Shown here piece by piece: positions 56,118 through 64,000 of a stretch of 64,000 nucleotides of DNA (positions are counted from its first letter, which is position 1; each line of letters starts with the position of its first letter). A program made the position numbers and the translations under genes. The notes beneath the pieces were generated by a model. It saw nothing but the letters and a program-made list of their open reading frames with translations, was not told the origin of the DNA and searched no databases. The stretch is from Erpobdella octoculata (taxonomy: Eukaryota > Annelida > Clitellata > Hirudinida > Erpobdellidae). The stretch spans positions 4,204,652 through 4,268,651 of the forward strand of contig OZ022238.1 in assembly GCA_963978895.1 (NCBI GenBank), read 5' to 3'.

Positions 56118-57652
56118 ATGTTAAAATTTAAAAATGAACTAAAAACGTTTCAAAAAAAACTACAATACGAGGAGTTTCAAAAATTCATAAAAGCAAAGAT
56201 CCGTTAATGAAAGTCTTATGGCTGTTATTTGTCATTGCTTGTTCTGCTGTTCTGGTACTTCTGCTTTACCAGCTTTTTAGTAAATTTTACCAATGGCCAG
56301 TTACTACAACATTCAGCAAATCTGTTGATAGACAAACTATTTTTCCGGATGTTACGTTTTGCAATATTAATCCATTTGTTAGCGGATATCCAACAAATTT
56401 TACTTTGTCAGATTATTTAAAAGAAGTTGATGCAATAACGTCAAAAGGAAACAAAACGACAGCTGAAGAAAATCAGTTGTGGGAATCAGTTTTTGAAACC
56501 TGGAAATCCGTAGATGGATTTATTGGTAGCTTACCAAGAGAAGCAACTCACATTGAAGATTGTCCAAATTTCATCTCTGAGTGTTTTTTATACGACAAAG
56601 GGTGGAGAGCAGTTTTTCAATGCTCAGGTAATTTTATTGAAAAATGGAATGCAGAATATTTTGTTTGCTCAACAATTAGAACTAGCAAACTGTATAATGA
56701 TAATTTGCCGTTTATTCGTGGAATGACTCTCATTTTAAATATCGGAAAACTAATGAATGAACAATTGTTGTTCCAGCAATCTCTCAGATCTTCTCAGGTA
56801 AATGGAGTTAGAATGACAATACATCCGTCAGGAACTTCTCCCGACATGAGAAGCGGAGTAACCCTTACACCTGGAACTGAAAACCTGATAAAAGTTACCC
56901 AAACTAATATTGATAGATTGGACAAACCATACAATAAAATGGGTTGTACTCATCAACACAATGTGGCTATTCATGAAACTGAAACATATTCTAAGAAAAT
57001 GTGTATCGAGTTCTATAACCAATTAAATGTCTACAACAAGTGTTTGTGCATTTTGGATGCTTACGCGGTACCTGACAATTTATCCACGATACCTTTTTGC
57101 GGTTACTTGTTTCAGATTTTCAATAAATCAGTTTTTAATTTTTCAAAGGTTATCGATGATTTATTTTGTGTTATGAGTACTGCGGATGAAATGTTCAACG
57201 ATAAGTGCCGTTCTCCATGTAATGATGTTGAATATAAAATTGAGTCAGTATCATCTCCATGGCCATCTTCTTATATTCAATTGAATTTGTATGAACAATA
57301 TTTTACACAATGTATTGACCGTTTCCCTGAAGTAAAGAAACGCTACGAATCTTACGATTATTTTATACATTTACACGGTAATAAAAGTTTGGAAAACAAT
57401 ACGGATAAAATCTACACAATATCTGATTTGAAACAAATACAACAATCTTTATTATATGTGAAACTAGTCATGGAAGACATTTTCCCATATTATCAGGTTG
57501 AAAAACCTTTGTATTCTCTGGATGTTATGGTTAGTCTTGTAGGTGGCATGCTCAGTCTCTGGTTGGGAATTTCAATTATGACTATTGCTGAAGTACTTGA
57601 GTTGTTTTATTTTCTAGTTAAAAGCGTTTTCAATAAAAACCAGAACAAATAA
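56118..57652 (+). pseudogene. Divergent DEG/ENaC channel gene with a one-base slip in an A run
   Basis: From 56207 a 481-codon frame encodes TM1, 'FPDVTFC', the outer domain ('PGTENLIKVTQ', 'LDKPYNKMGC', 'CRSPCNDVEYK', 'PWP'), 'LVGGMLSLWLGIS' and TM2, with a short Lys/Asn-rich tail. The filter is canonical GIS (454-456 of that frame). The bases before 56207 in the same frame still read 'TTIRGVSKIHKSKDPL', the conserved RG region, but meet a stop with no ATG. An ATG at 56118 starts a peptide like the other N-termini in a second frame. The two join if the run of eight A at 56152-56159 held nine, which would give 511 residues with RG exactly at 18-19 as in the paralogues. So it is either a very recent pseudogene, an indel or read error in a homopolymer, or a slippage-dependent gene. 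The rest of the gene has no lesion. Confidence 0.85.
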
Positions 57653-57697
57653 TAAACTTTTCTTTTGTTTTTGTTTTTTGTGATAAATATTATTTAA

Positions 57698-58003
57698 ATG
57701 TTAAAAGGTTTTGGATTTTTTGTTCATACTTACTTAATAAAGTTAGCTCTACTGTTTTTCGATATTTTTCTTTATGCACTAAAACATGTTTTTTATGGAG
57801 TTTTATGGATATTCATTTCACTGAATTTAGGTGATGTTGTTGTTTTAAAAAAATATATTCAATGTACATGCTTGAATGTCAGTTTTTCCCACGTCAATGG
57901 AACAATCCGCGAGGAATTTTTTTCATTTTATGCTTTTAAAATCATTGTCATGATATACATTTTTACTGTTGTTCAACGTATATTTGTGGTTTACACGTAT
58001 TAA
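57698..58003 (+). other. Small hydrophobic open frame of unknown status
   Basis: A 101-codon frame begins 45 bp after the channel stop. It is rich in Phe, Ile, Leu and Val, with three likely hydrophobic stretches. No family is recognised and no copy is seen after the other channels. AT-rich DNA readily produces such frames by chance, so it is probably not a gene. Confidence 0.15.
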
Positions 58004-60820
58004 ATATACTTTTTCAAAACAATCCAAAAACTTGTTCTCCGCTACGAAATTCAGTATTAAGAACTATAAACACAAACATGAAAAGCAAACATTTAAAATC
58101 ACATTTTTAATTTTCAAAATTATTAAAAAAAATAGTGTGGTAGAAAAAAAAGATGAAGAGTAAAATAGAATTAAAAAAAACTGAGGAAAGGAAAAAGAGA
58201 AAACAATGAGAAAAAAAAGAGTTATTTGAAAAAATTTGAACAGTTTTAGTCCTAAAAGCAAACATTTAAAAACAAAAACAACAAATTCTCATCAGCTCAA
58301 TAGTTTAAAATTATACAAAATTTTCAAAAACGACGTTTTTCAGGTTTTTTTGTTTTACTTCAATTACCACAAAATTCAATCAACAAAATATTTAAACAAT
58401 CTTCAATAAATGTAATAAATTCTATAGAATATTGTTATTTACTCACGTTATTTAATTTGTTTGGGTAAGTCAATTATTGTAACTAATACCACACACTCAA
58501 AAGTCAGGCAAAGAAAGCATGAACATCGCTAGAACATCAGTGGTGGTTTGCAGCAGTTTGGAGTCGATCAAAGTATTTTGTCTTCTTTAAATTGTGTAAT
58601 CTTTTGTAAAAAGAACGTATGTATCAGTACAGAATGTGCATTTTTCACCAATGTTTTGGTGGTTTGGTGGCGTTTCTACTTAAATCCAAAAGCTTAAAAC
58701 ATTTCTTTTTCCCCCAGACAGTAGACATCAACCTTTTTATGCACAAGTTTGATAAAACTCAAAACTGTTTTGTTTCAATAGCTACGAACTCTTCGGCGTT
58801 ACTGGGAAACAGTTGTTGAAATTTAATAATAAAATATTAATTTACTATTAATACTTATTTATTTATCAATTTATCTTCACGCTATTTACGCCGAGTGAGT
58901 GCATTTTTTTTTTGACCATACAACCTCATCGTTCAAAATTCATTATGTAAAACATATTGTGAAAAAACGTTGTTTTGTTGGAAAACATTACTAGAGCTGT
59001 TTCATATTTTGTGCTGGTCCGAAACAATTACCTAGTTTGTCCCCATTTCTTGCAATTTTAAATTGTTTCGTCTACTGTTAGGGTTTGTTCAACAGATAAT
59101 TATTATAACTTCTGTATTAATGCATAACTGCACATCAATAACCAAATGCAAAACTGGACTGCGATACACTAGACGTTAGCTAACATTTGAAGCTTTATAC
59201 ATGTTGGAAGCGTTCAGTCAAAGGTGTTTCTTCTTGATTTTTTTAACGTCGTATTGTAAAACTTTTCTTCAACCTCACTCCGTATCAGTGTAAATGTGTG
59301 CGGCTGTGGTAATGATACGTTTCGTTTGGAAGATTAAATCGTTGAGCGATAGTAAGTTTTAGATATTATATAGATAACGCCCAACGCTTTTATCCTGAAA
59401 ACGAAACGTTAGTTTAAAAAATGTTAATATGTACACTTTAATATTATTTTTAACCTTTTAGTATATTAGTATACAAAAGTTGTTTTAAAAAAAATATTTT
59501 TTATACTTTATATCATTTTCAATTTGTTAGTGTTTTTTTTTACAAATCTAATTATTGTTTATATATTTTATTATTTTCATTTTAGTGTAAATTTATGTTT
59601 AATCTAAAATCGGATTATTGTATTTAATGTCACCCATCGCAATACTAACTGAGCTCGACGTTGTGTAACTTTGTTGATCGGACCAGACGCGGTATTTTTA
59701 AAAAATAGTTTCGGAAAAAATGGACGGGAATATCGGTATGGCGTTTTCTAAAAAAAACTAAACCAGACCTGTTCAACCTTTTCATACTAAATATCCACAT
59801 TTTTTAATTTAACTATTTCGAGATCTTGCCATGTTCAAATATAATATCCCAGCGTCACTCACTGATGTCCGCTTAATTTATAGTGCTGCACAAAACGTCT
59901 ACCTCGGATAACTAGTTTTACCACTTAAAGTTTATAAATATATAATGTATAAAATAAATAAAAATTTAAAATAAATAATGAGTATCAAGTCCACAATAGC
60001 TAACGTTTTTGCTCGCATGATGTGACAATGTTTTCCAAAAACCATCAACTGATTTTAATGTACCGCCTGCACACGCCTCATGACAGTTTACAATTTATGC
60101 AAAGCGACACACTTCAGTCATTGGTGTTTTTTCTCTCAAAAGTTCTAGAATACAAGATCCGATTGAAAATTATATTTTAACAGTTTTTTTTTATTAAATT
60201 GCAAAAACGTGCTTAAAATGAGAAAACAGTAATTTGAAAACTCTATAAAAATATGAAAACGAAATCAGTTTTTTGAAAATACAATCGATGGCTTGTTTAC
60301 ATTTATATGTAGAGGCTAAACAAATCCAGTTATAAGTCATAATTGTCTGCGGCTGAAACTTTCACGAGCTGAGTTCAAACTGCTCAAATCCGGCTAAACC
60401 GAACTTTCATAAAAGCAAACAACAACGTTATTTCGACTAGCAGCAGGCTATTATAAAAAATCGTTTTCACCACTGATTCAGTTGCTTCTTTACAAACTCA
60501 CAACAGCTGTGACGCTAGGAATACTTCACATGAGCAACCCACAGTCAGATTTGTTTTCAATCACCAACAAACTAACTATTTGCATAAATTGTTTTTTTTC
60601 CTTAAAATAAATCTTTCTTTCACAATATTTTTTTTGATTTTTTGAAATTCTCACTTTCAAGTAGGTCATCTAAAACTGAGCTGCAAAACTCGAGCTTAAA
60701 AAAATGTTTGCAAAAAATTAAGGGAAAACATATGAATAACGTTGCTTTTTTTAAAAAGATTTTTCATGAAAGCTGTTTATACATGGAAAACATTTAATTT
60801 TTTTATGATTGTTTCAAAAA
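58004..60820. other. Non-coding, nothing recognised
   Basis: Nearly 3 kb of AT-rich sequence without a frame, RNA gene, tandem repeat or transposon end that I can support. Confidence 0.5.
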
Positions 60821-61627
60821 AACTTTACATATATAGAAATATATCTAGTACGGCTGCGATCCATCGCAACGTCATAAAAGAAAATTGAAGGATCTCACTC
60901 CCAACTAGTAAAATAAATAAAATCAGAGTTTTCAGATAACGATTGGAGGCGATTCGATTTGATATGGATACTGTTGAAGTCAACACAAAATGAAACCAAA
61001 GACGAAAACTCATCAACCTCGTCAGGACCACTGAACGATTTTCAGCTGATATTTTCATTAATGAGGGACTAGCAGGAAGGTCTGGTATTTGTTAAGAATG
61101 GTAATGAAGGAGAAGAGTCTGAAAAGTTGCAATCAATCAAACAACGGGTAGAGAATGTTGTGAGTTGATTCAGTTGTAGAAGAATGCTGTGAGATGATGA
61201 CATTTGTGATGCAGATATTCAACAGGATGTTCAATGGTTTCAGCATATTAGGACAGATTTGCTGAGTAATCGTCAGTTTTACGTTCTTAAAGAGGTTTTG
61301 GTCCGGCAACGAAATACCTTTCAAAAAGTGAGTCAAATCATGAAGTATGCCAAATAATTTGAACATTCGTGAGAATGCGATCGCCGCAAATGAAACAGAT
61401 AAAGAGGTTGTTATCCCAGATGTTATACAACACGTTCAAAAAATCCATTAAAATGTCGCTGATAATTATGAAAATATAAATATTGAAACGGCTGTTCATT
61501 TGAATCTGCAATTTTTCAGACTTCTCTAACTGATATCGATGGGTTTTTTGCTAGTTGAAAATATATGGGCAAAACTGAGATGTAGAGTTTTGATTAAGGA
61601 TCCTGGGTCTCAGTGGTACAACAACAA

Positions 61628-61734
61628 AAAAGAAGTTATGCCTGAGGGAATTGGATGATTTTTTTGTAAACGTTGATCATGTGTTTAGAGAAAAGAAGTT
61701 ATACCTGAGGGAATTGGATGATTTTTTTGTAAAC

Positions 61735-61738
<4 letters not shown>
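61628..61738. repeat. 63-bp tandem duplication cut by the LINE tail
   Basis: 'agaagttat.cctgaggg' and 'attggatgatttttttgtaa' occur at 61631 and again 63 bp later. The second copy stops at 'gtaaacg' where the LINE poly(T) (reverse of poly(A)) begins. The period is a multiple of three and one frame through both copies is open, hinting at former coding sequence of unknown kind. Confidence 0.85.
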
Positions 61739-61779
<41 letters not shown>

Positions 61780-64000
61780 TTATTTATAAATAAAAAAATC
61801 ACAATTTCGACAAAAAACAAATAAGGGGCAACAGAAAAAAAACAAATGTTCCTGCGAGACTGTAACCCTGTACATAAAATTGTAAAAAAGTAAAAATTTA
61901 CAAAAGAGCAAATATCTTCACTGAATTGGTATGAAGTCTTTCAAAGTCTTGTGCAGCAGGTAATTTTTCAGAGAAGCCTTGAATGAGCTGAGAGAACTTT
62001 TGTTGATGTCATGCGGCAGAGAATTCCAGATCTTAGGACCAATAAATTTTATCGAGTGCATTCCAAGTGTCGACCGGATCAATCCTGAACGGAAACAGTG
62101 TTTAGAACGCACAAAATGGTTGTGAACTTCTTCTGCTTTATAAAGGTGACTCGTTGAATATTGGGGTGAAAGATCATGTGCATACTTATACATGTAAATT
62201 GCTGATTGATATAGACAGACTTGATCAATTGTCAACAAATGGTTGTTTATCCGAGTGGTTTTGGTTGAATGACTCCTGGGCAGGTGAAAAATTGCTCTAA
62301 TAATACGTTTTTGTAGAGTCATTATTTTCGTTATTCGACTTCTGTAGTTGATACACCATATAAAATTACAATAGTTAATGAAAGGATATATTAATGAAAA
62401 GTACAGTGTCAGCAAAACCTTGCTAGGAAGAAACCACGAAAGACGATGAATTATACCTGAATGCAGGGAAACTTTTTTGAAAACATAGTTTACATGATGA
62501 GCCCATGTTAAGTGTTGATCAACGTAGACTCCTAAAAATTTTGTTACTGAAACATTATCTATTTTAGAGCCATCAACTGTTAGTTCTATGTTGTCTGGGG
62601 AAAACCTTTTACGAGGATTATGAAATACAATGTAGTTAGTTTTATCAGCATTGAGAGATAATTTATTGCATTTAAACCAAAAGGATAATTTATTCAGTTC
62701 AGTGTTTGTTTTTTGTATCAAATCTGGTAAAGATTTATCTGAAATGAAAGCAGTTGTGTCATCAGCAAATAGAAAATATTTAAAAAACAGAGAGCTATTG
62801 GAGAGATCATTAACGTAGATTATGAACAGAAGCGGCCCGAGTATAGATCCTTGGGGAACACCACAAGTAATAGATTTGAAACTGGACAATTCATTGTTAA
62901 ATTGTACACATTGAGATCTCCCAGACAACTAATTTCTAAACCAGTTAGGCTCAGTCTGAGATATACCGTAGTGCTTTAGTTTTGCAATAATGATATTGTG
63001 ATCAATAGTGTCAAAGGCTTTGGATAAGTCAAGGAAAATTGCAAGTGGTATTTCACTATGGTCGATTGAGTAAAGAATTTTATCTTGTAAGTTACTAACA
63101 GCCATATAAGTAGAGAAACCTGGACGAAAACCATACTGATGTTCATATAATAATAAATTTTTGTTGAAATAATTGTAGAGCTGTATATGAACAACTTTTT
63201 CAAAAAACTTGGAAAAAAATGGTAAAATAGAAATTGGACGGTAGTTAGAAGTTGATGATTTTTTTCCTGATTTGAATAACGGTATGACTTTTGCTAATCT
63301 TATTTGATAAGGAACAATACCGGTTTGTAGTGAACAGTTAATGATACACGAAAGTACCACTGCTATGTGATCAATAGATAGAATAGCAAGGTGAGGGTCG
63401 ATATCATCAACCCCAGAAGAATGAGAAATTTTAAGTTTTTTAGAAATATTAATTATATCTAAGTGAGTACAAGAAGAAAATTTAAATAATCTTGAAACTA
63501 AAGGTGGTAAAAATTGTTTATAAGAATCTCCATAATCAGGAATCTTGGATGCTAAATTAATTCCGATATCAGTAAAGTAGCTGTTAAACGCATCACTAAT
63601 AATTAATTCGTCAGTTGTCAGGCAATCGTTGACAACAAATTTATCATGCAATTTATTATTTTTATGATTTCCGTTAATGAGTGAGTTAATTAAAGTCCAA
63701 GTTTTCTTGATGTTGTTTTTGTAAGAAGTAAATTTTTCAGCATAAAATTGTTTGATAGTTTTTTTCTTCAGAGATTTGAATATGTTTCTGCTTTGAACAA
63801 ATTTGACTTTATTTTCAAGAGTTGGCTCTTTAATGTAATTTTTGTAAAGTTTAGATTTTAATTTGCACCTATCAAGTAATTCCTGGTTCATCCAATCTTT
63901 TTTAAATTTTGGATTTGCTAAAGGAAAACTTGAAATAGGGAAAGATTCATTATAAACCTTATCATATAAGTTTATAAACATTGAGTAAGCTTTTTCAGGG
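61736..64000 (-). mobile_element. LINE retrotransposon (Jockey/CR1 superfamily), 3' portion with poly(A)
   Basis: On the minus strand an element enters from the right edge and ends in a 38-base poly(A) (poly-T at 61736-61773) preceded by an 'ataaataaa' signal. Its 3' UTR is about 145 bp. Endonuclease sequence, if present, lies outside the window. This is the only LINE here with a clean poly(A) end and nearly intact reading, so it looks the youngest. The opposite target duplication cannot be seen. Confidence 0.9.
61918..64000 (-). pseudogene. LINE reverse transcriptase ORF2, one in-frame stop, 5' end outside window
   Basis: The frame is open from the window edge. Visible in order: 'WMNQELLDRCKLKSKLYK' linker, 'KVIPLFKSG' and 'SNYRPISILP' (RT motifs 1-2), 'YGFRPGFST', 'FLDLSKAFDTIDH' (first catalytic Asp), 'GVPQGSILGPLLF', 'FADDTTAF' (catalytic Asp pair), 'NKLSLNADKT', 'FLGVYVD' and the C-terminal 'IKFIGPKIWNSLP' with 'FKASLKNYLL'. 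A single TAG at 62929-62931, just after 'WFRN' and before 'LSGRSQC', interrupts it within the fingers/palm region, in the same frame. All catalytic residues are kept. This element therefore cannot move on its own unless the stop is read through. Confidence 0.92.

Overview
This is an AT-rich, repeat-dense piece of an animal (metazoan) genome. The genes belong to the DEG/ENaC/ASIC channel family. Around them lie hAT, Helitron-like, LINE, SINE and Ty3/gypsy remains and very long microsatellites. Nothing looks bacterial or viral. The channel family, a tRNA-derived SINE and the base composition suggest an invertebrate, but the phylum cannot be read from the sequence. I did not find ordinary cellular genes other than the channels.

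The core is a cluster of eight DEG/ENaC loci, all on the + strand, each written as one uninterrupted exon. Two subfamilies alternate in the first 25 kb. Group B has N-termini like MN(R/Q)IKEE and 'FPWITICRLQPK': the pseudogene at 1221-2784, the intact gene at 14984-16552, and most of 23300-24892. Group A has 'FPSITIC' and 'IFIPPMYN': 6741-8324, 10289-11845 and 20043-21623. The gene at 23300 has a B-type body with an A-type last transmembrane segment, tail and 3' flank, as expected from unequal recombination. A broken A-type gene lies at 42255-43634, with an inverted, decayed N-terminal piece just upstream. A more divergent member at 56118-57652 carries a one-base slip in a run of A near its start. 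The expected trimeric, extracellularly gated cation channels would have two membrane segments and a large Cys-rich outer domain. All loci that retain the site have RG where the family normally has HG. The A and B groups have G-(V/I)-T in place of the canonical G-x-S selectivity filter.

Layout: 1-25 kb is the channel array, interrupted by a foldback element, tetranucleotide arrays, a SINE and Helitron-like ends. 25-41 kb has no recognisable gene. It holds dispersed and segmentally duplicated repeats, a complete non-autonomous hAT element (31488-33286) with a matching 8-bp target duplication, an ~800-bp hexanucleotide array and a LINE tail. 41-44 kb holds the rearranged channel gene. 44-52 kb is a transposon graveyard: gypsy integrase, two LINE 3' pieces, a Helitron-like end and a 740-bp (AAT)n array growing from a LINE tail. 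52-56 kb carries a tandem three-part repeat. 56-58 kb is the divergent channel gene. 58-61.7 kb is featureless, and 61.7-64 kb is a minus-strand LINE with a poly(A) tail, running off the edge.

The channel genes probably act as alternative or co-assembling subunits. Their pores are nearly invariant, while the outer-domain stretch after TM1 differs in sequence and length between copies. The A-type genes share a conserved upstream block that may be a common promoter.
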